64,000 nucleotides of DNA from Pempheris klunzingeri (GCF_042242105.1 NC_092029.1:21004885-21068884), one strand, 5' to 3'; counted from the first letter of the stretch, positions 21,931-34,880 are shown. Program-made: numbers and translations. Notes: generated by a model not told the origin, from the sequence alone.

Positions 21931-24900
21931 ATGATATAGCTTTATAGATGATAGAAATCAGTGTACAAGGGAAGTAGCAGTGTTCAAGTACCAGTGAACA
22001 CACAAATGAAAAAAAGACAGAATTTCATATAACACTTGAAAACACGCCTGACTTAGCAGAGCGAGCTGTAAATACAACAGTTGCCTCGAAAACGGTTTCC
22101 ACACCCACCAGACAGAGCAACAGTGGCAGCGATTTGAAATGGGACAAGTTAGAGTGGATCAAAGGCTCCACAGAGCTGAGGGAAACTGCACATTTGGGTT
22201 TGGTGTGTTCATCTCTACAGGCAACTTTGATGGTTTGGATCCGAACTGAGCCTTTAAGATGCAGTAACACACACACAGATCGAGGCAGCTGTAGAGCAGC
22301 AACTCCTGTGTTCTGCGAAGGTAAAATGACTGTTTTTGTCAATGGAGTCTGGTGGCTTTGATGGCAGTGATACAATGGGTGTTTCTGGTGAAACAACAAG
22401 GATCTTACTCTTTAACAAGGTCCATATCTGTAGGGATCCTTTCAGAAATGTTGTTTGACACTTACAATAACACTCTGAGCCTGACAGTTGCAAAAAACAA
22501 GCAATTTTAGTGGACACGCTGATTGAGTGGAGTCACAGGATTAGGTTGCAGCCTGTTTCACGCCCACCGACTGAGGCCATCAGTTGCAACACTTTTTGTA
22601 CCTACTAGTCGTTTAGACACCAAAGTCTGTGCAGGTGGGACCCAGGTTTAAAGTTACAGGAATTACCCTTCAGCATTACAATATTGGTTACAGCAGCTTC
22701 AAGTGTCGGCATACTTCGTTTACCAGCCTGGGGCTGGTTTGTGCTCCTTAGTTTCAATGATTCTGTCAAATGTGAGACAACTTGGGGTCAATGGTTTCTG
22801 TTCAACCCTTTCCTGTGTTACCATGGCGATGCCCCCCAAGCACAAACTCGGCTAATACAAAATCACAGTCCTGCACGACTTTGTGTTAGATTGTGTTAAT
22901 CTATGCAGATAGACCGAGCACGCAGCCTGGCCACTGACATTCTGCCACTGATTTGTGTACCTTTTTGTATGTTTTTCTTGTATATTTCTGCCGTGTAACT
23001 TGTAGAGACATTGGCTGTGGAGTTTGAGTCCTAACACAGAGGCAGCACCGATGAGACAGAGTGGCAACGTCTTCTGTCAGCTTAGTGTGTTCAGCGAAAG
23101 GCAACTCAACATGCTACCAGTATTATCAGAGATTATATGAAGCCCAGTCCTTCTGATGGGTGGGAAGAGACAGAGAACATTGACTGTCGGGAAGTTCAGA
23201 TGGTAAAATAAAGTCAGTCAGAGATGTTGACGCAGTGAATCTGTTACTGTGGCGATAACAGTCCACGGTCCATGTCCTGATGGAGTGAAGTGCACAGCAT
23301 GTTACACTTGAACTGCACAGGTTGTTCAGTATTCAGTGTAAGCTGCGAGGTTACAGCAGGAAGTGTCTCCGAGGAAACACTGACACTTGCTGGTGCACAG
23401 CGAGTAATACATCTTCTGACCGCCTATCAACAGATACTTGTGCTCCTATTTGGAGAAACACTTACATGTTGTCTTCTTGATATTCTGAGAAGTTCTCATG
23501 TGAATGCATCTGTATGACTTTTGTGCTGGATTTCAACTTTCAACTCAATTTTGGCTGCAGAATGCTCCTTTAGAACTAAATACAGTCAAAACATGCAGAA
23601 ATAGTGATTATTCCAATTCCAGTGGCACACCAAGTGTAGATGTTATGTGACAGAGCTTTCACTCGTGGTCAGCGTGTCAATGCCGTCCAGTCAAAAAAGG
23701 AACAGCTGTAGGTTATGAGTGGTGGGAAGCTGGCAGAGGGCAGCGTTGGCTGTCACTGACCGACTGACCGGCCTGCAGAAATCAGACAGCAACTGGCACC
23801 TCAATTAGCAGAGGGTCTTCTAAGGCTAGGGCACCGCTGTTCTCCCTCCACGGCCCTGTTGTGTCACTTCAGTCCCACTCCAAGTGTCTGTGGCGGGCAG
23901 GATACAAAGGTCACAAGCGTTGAGATACACTGTGCTAATAATGCTCGTTATTAATAAAGTTATAGGGGTTTTTAGACGGATATGCATTTTCCAAGCCTGG
24001 AGCAGATTGTGGTATTGTCACGAGGGTGCTGAGAGGTGATGTTTTGTGCCATCGTGTCATATTTTTATTGTTCTTATTCACATGGAGACTTTCTACCAAC
24101 ATGTTATTTTGATCATTGTTTAAAAACACGTCTGTGCATCTAGACTACAACATGACTATAGAACACCCCCCCTGACAACTAGAACTACCTCATCGAGGGT
24201 GGCCGAGCCGAACAGTCGACATGACTTCATCAACACATTTCAACAAATGAGGCTTTGGTCCTGTGATGCATAAAATGTCAAGAACCATATTGTAATTTGG
24301 TTTCTTGGCATTCACTACTGAAATGGAAATAAAGATTTCATTGGTAACACTGAGTGTCCGCCGCCCTCTGTTGGACAGGATCCTGAGGCAGCCGGCAGTG
24401 CTGTTCCACGTGCAGGCAGAAGATGGCGCTGCAACGTTGAGTAAAACAGGAGACACAGTTTGCAGTCCACTCAGCTGTCATCACCTTTAAGTCAATCAGT
24501 CAACAGAGGTGATCAAAATATAATGAAACTGATTTGCTTGGTAGCTTCTATTGCACTGTTCTATAGCTCTGTTCATACTTTGTCATACATGCATGTTTTA
24601 CCAATCCCCCATGTTATTAAGTTTCTAGAAGCTAGTAAAGGTCCAGGACTTGTTCATTTTGCTGTCATCTCCAGAAACGTTTTCGTAGATTTACTCCAAC
24701 TCTGTACAAACACACTCAGTCACCACCTCCACCCCTGTCCCGCCCACCTCCTCACGCCTGCGCCATAGAAAGTAACTGCTATGGCGCTGCTCCTCACTGT
24801 CCTCTGATTGGACAGACGTCTTGTCAGTCAATGGACCAGGCCCCTCGTGTTGCCTTCACTTGTTCCTAAAAAGCTCTGGATTCCGAGAACCTGTACATAC

Positions 24901-25180
24901 ATCCCCCCCCCCCCTCCCATATCGACATGACAGTAAGAAAGTACTCAGCAAAGGAAGAGAGTTGACTTTGAATAGTGGCAGTTGGTTTTTGACGACAAAC
25001 AAGCTGGAAAAACTTTACAACAACACTAATAATTAAAGTCAATAGATTTACGGGAAACAACAATAACAATTAAAACAAACACACCCACCAATATTTTTTT
25101 TTTTTTTTGCTACTTCTCCCCTTAAAACGTCACATTCCGATTCAATTACGAACGCCACATACTTAACCAGCCTTACTTCC
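21931..25180. other. Intergenic region between slc22 and the inferred fyn promoter
   Basis: No supportable gene. It contains copy A of an interspersed repeat (22280-22681), a candidate CTCF-like site (24361-24374), a nine-base inverted repeat GCGCCATAG (24760-24768) / CTATGGCGC (24779-24787), an ATTGG box (CCAAT on the - strand) near 24806, and a poly-C run at about 24903-24916. The rest is unassigned. Confidence 0.5.
22280..22681 (+). repeat. Interspersed repeat family X, copy A (longest copy)
   Basis: Homologous by eye to stretches at 31702-32055, 45722-45830 and 60505-60715. Shared landmarks in order are CGAGGCAG, GTTCTGCGAAGGTAAAATGA, CTGTTTTTGTCAATGG, GTCTGGTGGCTTT, GTGAAACAACAAGGATCTTA, TGTAGGGATCC, GACACTTACAATAACA, ACCTACTAGTCGTTTAGACA and CCAGGTTTAAAGTTACAGGA. 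No reading frame is conserved. The family is not recognised. Confidence 0.7.
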
Positions 25181-25189
25181 CATGCCTGC

Positions 25190-25416
25190 ACCCCTTTTAT
25201 AGGTTCGTGCTGTCTGATCAGGTCCCTGTCATTCTAATATTTCCGCCGGACCTTGAAGGCAGCAGTGGTTCATTGTGGCCCTGCAGAGCAGCGCCATCAC
25301 ACGCAGCACCGCGACTCCAGGACCGCCGCGGCAGCGCAGGCTGTGCCACTGTCAACCCAGTCCGTCACAACGGTGATGGAATATAGTGCTGCGGATTAAT
25401 AGACGCGTCTGAAGTG
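25190..25416 (+). promoter_or_regulatory. fyn: Probable fyn promoter and non-coding first exon
   Basis: This is a CpG-rich island of about 190 bases in AT-rich surroundings, with CCGCCGG, CACCGCGACTCC, ACCGCCGCGGCAGCGCAG and GACGCGTCTG. It ends in a strong splice donor, GAAGTG/GTAAGAAAAC, with the GT at 25417-25418. A weak TATA-like TTTTATAG sits at 25195-25202. No long reading frame crosses the donor, which fits a 5' UTR exon. It is the only such block between the slc22 gene and the fyn coding exon and has the right orientation. Assignment to fyn is inference: Src-family genes commonly have distant non-coding first exons. It could instead start an unrelated non-coding transcript. Confidence 0.5.
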
Positions 25417-26186
25417 GTAAGAAAACTGTTTTCCATTTGTAGCCATCAGTTTTTGCTCGCTTGCATCTCCGAGGCCGAATGAATTACTTTGATTTTTCCA
25501 GGTTTTATTTTTAGTGGTATTTTTTTTTTTTTATGGACGTTCATTGGACGTGACGCCTTCACTTAGCCCGCTAGCTAGCTGCACCTCTCTGCTGCTCTGT
25601 TCCACAGAGCCCGTCTGAGCTGAGGCGTCGGCTGCCTTTAAACCTCAGTCTGTCCAGTCAAACGTACACAGCAGCATACGTGTAGTCTGGCGCTGGGCTG
25701 GAGGCAGCCGAAGCTAATTAAACACGGGGGCTGTCGAAAAAAAAAAAAAAAGGTCAATGGCAAAAACGAAGGAATGTGCTGTTTATGTCACGCACGAGGC
25801 ACTCAGCCCTCAGAGCATCCTGACGCATTGGGTTTAGCTTCTCTGCTTACTTGTTTACCATGCCCCCCCCACCCCTCCACCCCTCCTCCTTCAACATCAG
25901 CACCCTCTGTGGATGCTCGGTGGAGTCAGGTGAAGGACACCACCCTCCATGATTTAGTGTGTCCGTTACCTGCGGTGCATTTAGGCTCCTATTCATGCAA
26001 TAGGGAAAGGGAGCGCTCAGTTAACTTTGAGGACCAGGCTGCATCCTCCCACATGAGCAGCTGTTGTGGGGAGTGTGTGTGTGTGGGGGGGGGGGCACAG
26101 TGTTTAACTCTTGTATCCCCACTTTGTATTCTTCTCAACAAGTCAGATATATTGCAGCGTGCTCATTTCCTCCTGGTGTGAGGGAC

Positions 26187-26217
26187 CTCTCTCTCTCTCT
26201 CTCTCCCTCCCTCCCTT
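26187..26217. repeat. CT-rich microsatellite
   Basis: A (CT)n run followed by (CCCT)n, pyrimidine-rich on the + strand. Confidence 0.85.
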
Positions 26218-27854
26218 TCCTTTTGTAATTGGGGTTAATTGCTCCCATCACCTCTGTCACCTTCTGAAACAATGATGGGCATCCCCTCGTCCGTTCCTTC
26301 CACCCATTAAACCTGGCCAGGTCTCGGCCGCAGCCGTTTGTTCCGCACATTGTGTTTGCTAAATTAGTGTAATTGATTAAATTATTGACCACTGTCATTC
26401 TGCTCCCAACACTTTGTCTCTCACATCAACATTTTTCCCTTTTAAAAAGTGTTACGTCTTAATGAAGCAGCCTCGATTTACAACATGCCACAGACAGCAA
26501 GGAAGGCCACTCGTTTTAGGTGGCTCTCAAGGGGAAAGCCGCACAGACTGGAAGTGATACGGTGTGGTGCGGAGTTGTAATTTCCCCGTCTTTCTTTTGC
26601 TTGCGGAAGTACTTTTATCCCTATTTTCAGAAAACCAGCTTCCTTGGGTTTTGAGCAGTGCCAGCAGCTGGCAGGCAGCTCGCTTACTCCACTAAGTGTA
26701 ACATTTCTGCACCGCGAAGACAAAGCTGCTTGTTTTACAACCATGTGATGTTCTGGCCTGCTGAGTTCAGGTGCTGTAAGTGCAGTGTATGGACGCACAG
26801 CGTACTGTAAAGCTTTGAGGATGGAGATCTGGCCCCAGGCTACCAGGCTAATGTCTGTTGAGAAGCTGGAAACCAAGCACAGGAGCCTGTATGCTTATAT
26901 CATTTTGTATAGACGTGAGTGCAGATTGCATTCTTGAGTTCTGAACATCTGAATGTTACAAATCCTAACCAGTTGGTGTATGCTGGACGTTTATGGCACT
27001 ATTCCCACCCAATTGGAACATTTCAGATATGACTGAAAAAATCTTTACTGCCATGCTTGTGTTAAATCTGGTGTTTTTGCAGTGAAGTTCTGTATTGCAG
27101 ATGCCTCCGCCTGACTTGATGCTTTTTGCCGAGAAAAACTGCTCTTGTCGTGATGAGTTGTGAGTAAAGAGCCGCTCCCCTTTCGTTCTCCGTGCTGTAC
27201 AGCGGGATGAGGTACCCTGTGTTTAGCGTGTAGGCCCAGTTAGACAGACAGCTTTAAACAGCTTCTCATCCTTTTCATGCTGTGGTGAAACGCTGCCAAA
27301 GCACGGTGTTCCTAATCGCCGTTCACCCCGTCGCTGACTGACAGGTGGATACTTGATCAGGGAGGCTATCGCATAGAAAAAAGTTCGGACAGTCCACAGG
27401 AAATGCAGTATTACTGAGGATGTGTGAGCATGTGCAGGTTGTTCTTGTAATTTTGAGGAAATAGTCCTAATAATAAACTTCTGACAAACTTCAGTCTGCA
27501 ATCTGGTTTTTAATGTTGTGGATTTATGGCATTTGTTTCCATTACTACATTATTTAATGATCTGACAACGGGCTGATCGATTAGATGTCAACTATTAACT
27601 GTAAATCAACTTGTAGTTGCCAACTAGTCAATTACTCAGTTTGAATCATTTATCTGATTCCAGCTTCTTGTGAATATGTTCTGTATTCCTCTTTGTCAGT
27701 AAACTCAATATCTTTTGGTTGTGGAATGATATTGTACTTGAAGGGTGCATATTCTCATACCATTTTTCAATGAAATCACCACAGGCTATTGGACACACAG
27801 TGGTATGGTTGGAGTTCCGGGGGCCCCTGGAGCTCTGGGGCGCCCGCCCAGAGT

Positions 27855-27975
27855 CAACACAGTGACTCCCAATCATTTGGCTTGTGAACCCTCAAAATTA
27901 GACTGTCCTCTTCTGTGGTTGTGGCCTCAGTGTGGACATGGGAGTGATTTTATTTTCATATATTTAGCTGTATAA
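27855..27975. mobile_element. Fragment of a teleost repeat (CCCAAT..TTGGCTTGTGA type)
   Basis: The segment CTCCCAATCATTTGGCTTGT followed by GAACCCTCAAAATTAGACTG resembles a widespread fish repeat that begins with GGTTCCCAACCTTTTTGGCT and a CTTGTGACCCC block. A second, better copy starts near 37390. Assignment is from memory. Confidence 0.45.
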
Positions 27976-30900
27976 TATAGGCATCGTGTCACAGTATTTT
28001 ACAAGAGGTTAAGAAGTTGCGAGAGAGAGATTCTGATGAAGTCCCACGGCCCTGCATGTGCCTGCATGATTCAAACGTTCAGCTTCCTGCACCTCCAGTT
28101 TTTCCAGATTTTCCTCTGCACTCTTCCCACTGCATTTGCCAGAGTACATAACAATCTGGCACACGCCTATCACTGTTATTGTGCTCTACCTGAAGCCAGG
28201 TGCAAACTGTTATGGATATTTTTGTCAGATCCTGATAACTGATTTGGATCTGACTTTGCAGCCTTCGTCCACGTGTTTGCTATTGAAGTGATTTGTTCAT
28301 TGTATCGTGGCCTTGATATCGACCCACTTTTGACTACATCCCGGACAACACCTGCTCCTCGAATTTACACTCACTTTGACCCCATTCATCCCTTTCATGG
28401 AGCTTTGATTCATGCTGGTGTGGTGTAGTGTACAGCACCACTGTATACAGAGAAAGGGTCATATACTGTAGCCACAGGGAAGCGCAGGTGTGAAGCGTGC
28501 TCATAGTGCCCACATCATTCCTGATGCCACTATGGTTACTGTCACTGAGCCACCTCTATGTAACCTCCGATCTCTGTTACTTACTAATTACCCCTTTCCC
28601 AACATGAAACAGGCATTCTGGGAGCATTTTACCTCCGTTTGGTATTTGACTTCAAAGGGACACACAGCAGTTTGAAGTGGATCATCTAGGAATTCGTGGC
28701 TGATTCTGCAAGTAATAATTAGTTTCTTCGTCAGTTAATACATTTATATATTTTAGATTAATAATTAAGTCTCTAAAATCTCTAAATCTTTTTGTTCAAA
28801 AAGCAGCCCCAAATCCCCAAAGGGCAAAGGTCCACTTAGTCTCCTTCATCAAATGGTAGAAATGTTGTCAGTTCACTTTCTTTTGATTTACTAATCAATT
28901 AGAAATTACACAATTAGGTGACAATTTCTTAAAACAATTAATCACTGAATTTATTTTCATGCCAAAATGACAATTGTACTGGTTCTGGCTACTCAAAAAG
29001 GAGTAGCTGGGGGTTTACACTGTTGTTAAGACAAAACTTGAGAGAATGTCCTTTTAGGTACTGAGAAATGATGAATACTTTCAGGAATTTTAAAGCCCAT
29101 TTATTTATCGAGAAAAATTAAAAGTAATTGTTAGTTGCATCTCTTTAATCAACTAGTCGTTTTTGCGCTATTCAGGACTGTGTGGTTACAAAGTATTAGA
29201 GTCAAGAGGGGATGTGACTGCCGTCAGTACTCATTTCTCAGCACCTGCTGAACTCAGCACAAGAAGCTAGAAAGAAGTGGTTTGTGGTAAGTCCCTGTAC
29301 GTACAGAGGTAAATTATGTGCATCTCCTCCTGGGTAGAGTAGATGCCCTGTAGCATTTACAGCCTTCTTAGAATTATACATGTGGTTTGCATGAGTTTGC
29401 CAGTTTCAGTTAAGCCAAGCCAAATCAAACCCAGTACGATTGAGTCTTTTCACATGAACGATTAAATGTCGGCCCCACCCTGTCTCATTAGCTGACGTTG
29501 AAGAAGCCAAGGCGCTCTCCTCTGCGGGGGAGAGCCCAGTCCAGGAGTTGATGTCCTCACACTGAGCGTGCAGTGTCTCAGAAGGCCGTGGCTCTTGCAT
29601 TTGGGCCCGTGGGGGTGCAGTACAGTCAGCCGCTCCTCCGTGTACGGCGTCACGCCACAACCTCAGAGGTCAGAAAGACACCAAAACAATGCTGTCCTTT
29701 GTGTCACACTTCCAGTGGGGGATGAGATGTGTCTCTTTTCTCTCTTTCTCTGCGTGCCCTTTCTCCCCAGCAGTTGGTGGTGAGTCGTGACGTACTCGCA
29801 GGCTCAAACGGAGTTATTGTTACAGATGAGTAAATGTTGCACTATGGAAGAATGGGGGCTACGATGTGAGAGCAGAGCTACAGATCACATGATCGCCTCT
29901 AAATGCTCGCAGTCACGCCTGCATCAGCTGCTAGTTTTCTTTTCACTCTGCTCAGCAAAAACCCAGTGCTTTCACTGTTGTGCTTTTCACGCAATCTATC
30001 CACTTCATTAAAAAATAAGAATGTTTGCAAGCCAGGCACATGCATCTGTATCGCTGCTGCAGTGAGATCATGACGTGCAAAAGCAATGTGCTCGCGTGAA
30101 AGCTGGTCAAAACGGGGCTCCTGGAGATGTCCGTCTTAGGGGTGTTTCTTCAAAGGAATTCTATTAGCAGGAGTTGTTTGTCTTGCTTCGACGAGCTCGG
30201 GGGAAACACAGATCCTATTGCGCAGATAGCATTACGTACAATCCCCTATCAGCCCGCCACTTCCACCTGCCACCGCTCGTCTTTGTGTTTGCTTACGTGT
30301 GCGTCGGCTCCACATGTGCAGAGTCAGTTTCTGGTCGTCAAGTGTGGCTTCATTTCCCCTGAAAAGAATCACAGTTGCTCATTTACATCTGGAGCGCAGG
30401 CGAGGCATGAGAGCTCCGGCAAGCATGGCTGTCTCTCATATCCTGCTCCGTGTTTTCCATTTTAATCTTCCTCTTTTTTTTTTCTTAATCTCTCCAATTC
30501 CATTTAGCTCTCAAGTCCATTTAGCCTTTATTCAGAAGTTCAATGGTGCACTAGAGTGCCTCAGTCTATATTTAAAACCTTACCGCTGAATAAATCAAGC
30601 CAAAATCATTTAATTCTGCCAGCCACCACCCAAACCAAAAGTTTACACTGCTGCCGAAGCCGTGGAATGGCAATTGTAGGTTCCTATAACAGGTTTCCTC
30701 CTCATGCGGGTGTCTGAGCTGCTCGCACCAGATTGAGAGATTCAGGGCATGACGTGCAGGTTGAATGTGGAGCAGCTGAGGGAACTCCTGGACTCCTTTC
30801 TAGGACTTTGTCAGGGTGTGGAAGTATTTGTCCAGTTGAACTAATTAGCACAGCACCTTCATCAATGAGTGTTTTTCATGTTTTAGAACACAATGCTGTC

Positions 30901-31701
30901 AACTGTCCAAGTATTCTAGTCAGTATTCTAATGAATCTCTCTCTAATTATTCTTTTGATTAATCATCAATCATTTAGTCTATGAAATCCCAGAAATAGTT
31001 TAACTCCCAGCCCACAATGACGTCTTCAGATTCTTTTGCTTTGTCTGAATAAAAGTCCACAGATGTTAAATTTACAGTATTATTATACTATTATTATTAT
31101 ACAGCAAGAAAAGCAGGTCCTCAGATGAAGCCAGAGAGTGTTTACATCTTTTTCTTGATAAATAAATTGTTGTCAATCAACAATTTTAAATACTCGATAA
31201 TGTTCGCTGTGATGGAGATGCCTACCTACCTACCTGGGAGTTTCCTACTCTGTGGGAATGGACTGAAGACAGCTCTTTCGCAGCAGATGGGAGTAACACT
31301 AAAAAACACAGGTGTGTAAGAAAAGAAAGACAAGCCTTTTGACAAATAGCAGGGCAAAGACAGTTTGATGTATTTCTGTTCTTTCGTGCTGACACAGTGC
31401 ACAGTGCAGGCAGTGGAGTCTGATGACAGAAAAACATCAGCGCCATACAATCAAAGAGCACAAGTTTCCTTCTCGACCCACTTTACATTGATGTTCAACA
31501 GTAACGCTCTTAAACGCCCACTGACAGCAGCTTCAATAGACCAGCATGCGGTGCAGCCACAGTTTGTAGGTTTTCAGATGTATTACTGATCTCAGTCTCT
31601 CTCAGTTGAAAAACATAGCCGGTGTTGCTTCCTTCTATCCTTCTTCATACCTGCTTTTTTTTTTTTTTGTCAGTAGGTTTCTGGCTAAAGGATAAGTAAC
31701 C

Positions 31702-32055
31702 AGTCGAGGCAGTGGAAGACCTGCAACTGCTGTTGTTCTGCAAAGTAAAATAACTGTTTTTGTCAATGGGGTCTGGTGGCTTTAAAAAAGCAACATAACT
31801 GCTGTTCCTTGTTAAACAAAGTGGATCTTCCAGCTCTGTCTCTGTAGGGATCCTGTTCATAATGCTGTCAGACACTTAGAATAACAATCTGAGTCTGTCA
31901 GTGGTAAAACAAGCACTTTTAGTTGACGTAGAGGAATTTGTTGCAGACATTGTAGCTTTTGGTGGCTGTCGGCTGTCTACTGGACCAGCTCCAAAACTTT
32001 TTGTACTTACCAGTCATTTTGAACCATAAATCAAACCAACAAAAAAGTTTTATTT
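31702..32055 (+). repeat. Interspersed repeat family X, copy B
   Basis: Aligns by eye to copy A from CGAGGCAG through CTGTTTTTGTCAATGGGGTC, TGGTGGCTTT, CTGTAGGGATCCTG, GCTGTCAGACACTTAGAATA, GTAAAACAAGCACTTTTAGT and TTTGTACTTACCAGTCATTT. It is preceded by a poly-T run at about 31656-31668. Confidence 0.7.
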
Positions 32056-32807
32056 ATCCCTCAAGGCTGGGTGTCATTTGAAATGTGACATTAGTGCTGA
32101 TCCATCAGCTGAGTTTTAGTACTGATAACAAAACAATATCTTAGAATTATAAACGCTTTTATTAAAGGAGACTTCTCAAATGTTAAATGGACAAACACAA
32201 GTGGCTGTACAAGTAAATCCTTTGCCTTTGAAATAGTATAAAATGATCAAAATCTTGTTTTAAATCAGGAAATATCTGATAGAATATGCAAAGATGACCA
32301 AACTGACCATGCTTTTGATACTCAACAGCACAAATGAATCATGTTTAACAGTCAACAGTTAGCATTGAGGTTTGTGCCACGAACCAATATGAACTGTTAA
32401 AGGATCTCAATAGTGTTGTTCATCTTTAAAAGGCCTCCTAATGTCTGTGCACCTGATGAGAGGGTAAATGCTGAGTAAAAATGTGACGCTAGGTATTACT
32501 ATGAACACTAGGTGTTGATGTGTATAGCCTTTTAAAAAGCACAGCAGCTCTCCGCTGAACATTTGAGCATCTTAAGGCTCTCCACCTTCCAGGCACAAGT
32601 AGCAATCATGTGGGCACTGCTCTCCGAACCGAAATGACGTGTGAGGCGGACAATTCATCTCACTGTGCTGCATTATTTATTAATATGTTTACCATGGTGG
32701 CAGGTAGACAGTTTACAAGTGAAAACAAAAGTACTTATGGACATATGTTCATGGTCTGGAGAGTTTTCATACATAATCAACTTACTATGAATTTTCCAGT
32801 TGTGGCT

Positions 32808-32877
32808 AGACAGAATAGAGCCTTAATGTCATGTGTGAGCCGTAACTCACTCGTGACATTAAGGCTCTATTCTGTCT
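32808..32877. repeat. Near-perfect 32-bp inverted repeat with a 6-base loop (hairpin)
   Basis: The arm 32808-32831 (AGACAGAATAGA to TTAATGTCA) is a perfect 24-base reverse complement of 32854-32877. Inside it, 32835-32839 GTGAG pairs with 32846-32850 CTCAC, and the three positions between add a G-C pair, a G.T wobble and one T.T mismatch. The loop is CCGTAA at 32840-32845. The total is 30 Watson-Crick pairs in 32. The pairing ends sharply at both outer edges. Confidence 0.97.
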
Positions 32878-34556
32878 CTTAAGCTTCCCCGCGCAGTGCG
32901 TCGATCGTGCTGTTACAGAATTTGCATTGCAAAGAAGCTACTGTGTTTTATGGTCTCTATGAATTTCATAGTGGACTTGCTGTTTCTGACTTTGCTTCGA
33001 GCATTTCCATGCAGAGCACAGTGGAAGAATGGCTGTGTACGTGTAGTGTCTAGCTCCTGAGTATGCACCTCATCTCGCATTGTAACAATGTGGCAGACTC
33101 CCCGCCGAGAGGCTCTATTATGGCCAGTTTCCACTGCAGCACACGGTCTCCTGAACTCTGCTGCCTGTGTTCCCTCTGTTGCGCTCCGCTCTCTGACTGT
33201 GCAGCATCATTTTTCTGCATTGCTGATGCAGCTGCGAGATGCTGACAAAGGACATGATTGCTCATTCTGGCAGTGACGTCATGCCGGAACGCCAGCGGCC
33301 CCTTCTTCAGGATGCTCTGTCACAGTTTAGGTGGCCCCCAGAGCCAAAGATTAGATTCCGATTGAAGCAATTTTGAACACATATATTAGGATGAAGGTTG
33401 GAGAGTGTGAATCATACAATCACCCAGAATCTAATGTCATTTTTATAATTTCACAGAGTGTGAAAAATGTATTTCAGTATGTTTGTCCTCTTCTCCGCTC
33501 TGGCTGAGGAGTGATATATTTTGTGTTCGAAATGACTAGTAGGTAAAAAAGTTTTTAAATTAATCCATTATATCGCCTTAGCAGCCATGAAACAGGACAG
33601 ACAGACAGGAGATCAAAGTAGGCCCACTAAGAGTGCTTGTTTTAGCCACTGACAGGCTCAGATTGTTATTCTGAGTTTCTGATAATGTTACGGAAAGGAT
33701 CACTTGATTTCTCTGGCAGATTTTAAAATGTGGTGTGAAGGGTAGATCATCACAGGATCAGTCAAACTCAGTCATTCCTGCTTGGTTACTTTATCCATAA
33801 ACTGTGTCTCATTTGATGTTCCAGAAAAGGCACCTATCGATGATGTACTGTATATCAGTACTATAATGTAGTAGTGATCAGCCTCTTCTGCTGTCAGTCA
33901 CTCAGGAGTTTCTCTGTTGTTCAGGGTAGCCACTGTGGGAATAAGAGCAGTTGTTAATTCTGTTTTCCTGTGAACACAATAAAGCTTTTTAGTGTTTCTG
34001 AAGTGCCCCCTCTCAGTCTGAAAACACACCCTCATTTTTGCTTCCTCCGTAATGCTTTAATCACCTGGCAAATCCCTCTTTCATGTAGCGTAGATGTAGA
34101 CAGCCCGTGCAGATAGAGCACAGGAAGCCTAATGTGCTGTGAGGATAATTGTCCATTTTAATCCACTCCTCGGTGGTGTCTGTCAGTCAGCCTCTCAGCG
34201 AGGGCTCACGGCCTACTGACACTCCTGATATGTCAATCAAATCACATCTGTCAGGGCTCATGGGAATGGGGATGAAACATTGCGGATTTAATTGGTGTTC
34301 CAGTATGTCATATCTTTACTGTGAACTCCATGACAATGTTTTAGAAAAATCACAGGCAGCTGAATATATTATCACTACTGAACCACTCCACAGTCTGTAA
34401 GGTTGCTCTAAATCCGCGTAAAGGCTGTAGCCTGCAGCTGTAAGCTTTGCAAATGCAGCTATTATTGAAATGGCAAAGTGCCCTACTTACCATTTAGAGA
34501 CTAGCCCTGAAATGAACTAGAAGTGGGTGGCTGACGCTAAGTTTTACGTTAAACTG

Positions 34557-34775
34557 CATGACGCAGGGCGCGTCTGAGCAGCACAGAGGGAAAGCAGTTG
34601 CCCACCGGCAGAGACCTGTGTTCAACCCAGCAGGGCTACCTCCGACTTGGCCAGGGCACCCAAAGATTATGAGTGGCTGTGTTCATAGGAGGGAAGCCAG
34701 TGAGGGAGTGTGTCTGTCGCTGAGAGGGTGACTCCTGCAGGCCTGGTTACCAGGCGTCCTGCTGCACCACCGCTT
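34557..34775 (+). mobile_element. Decayed tRNA-related SINE
   Basis: The left part has a degenerate A-box (CAGCACAGAGGG) and a good B-box (GTTCAACCC at about 34621-34629), spaced as in a tRNA-derived promoter. Further right, GTGGCTGTGTTCATAGGAGG and GAAGCCAGTGAGGGAGTGTG resemble the body of a common fish SINE in which a GTGTTTGCGGGTGGGAAGCC block occurs. No RNA secondary structure is preserved well enough to call a tRNA. Confidence 0.5.
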
Positions 34776-34880
34776 GTCTTCTAGCAGGAAGTAAGTTGGA
34801 GGAAAAGCATCAAAAAAAGACTAGTAGATTCTTAGAGTTTTCCTTGAAAGACCGAAAAACCATGTTCTATGTGTTGATGA

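Larger units (their letters stand above)
25417..33300 (+). other. Inferred fyn intron 1, first part
   Basis: No coding exon was found. Contents are a CT-rich microsatellite (26187-26217), a degenerate fish repeat resembling GTGACTCCCAATCATTTGGC at about 27855-27975, AT-rich remnants of another repeat at about 28690-29160, interspersed repeat copy B (31702-32055), a striking 70-base hairpin (32808-32877) and a perfect CRE (33274-33281) followed by CCGGAA. Open frames of 60-140 codons here have no recognisable domain. Confidence 0.5.

Noticed and set aside
34557..34775. Possible tRNA gene based on the B-box
   Set aside because: There is no cloverleaf with acceptor pairing; the flanks match the body of a SINE, so it is annotated as a mobile-element remnant.
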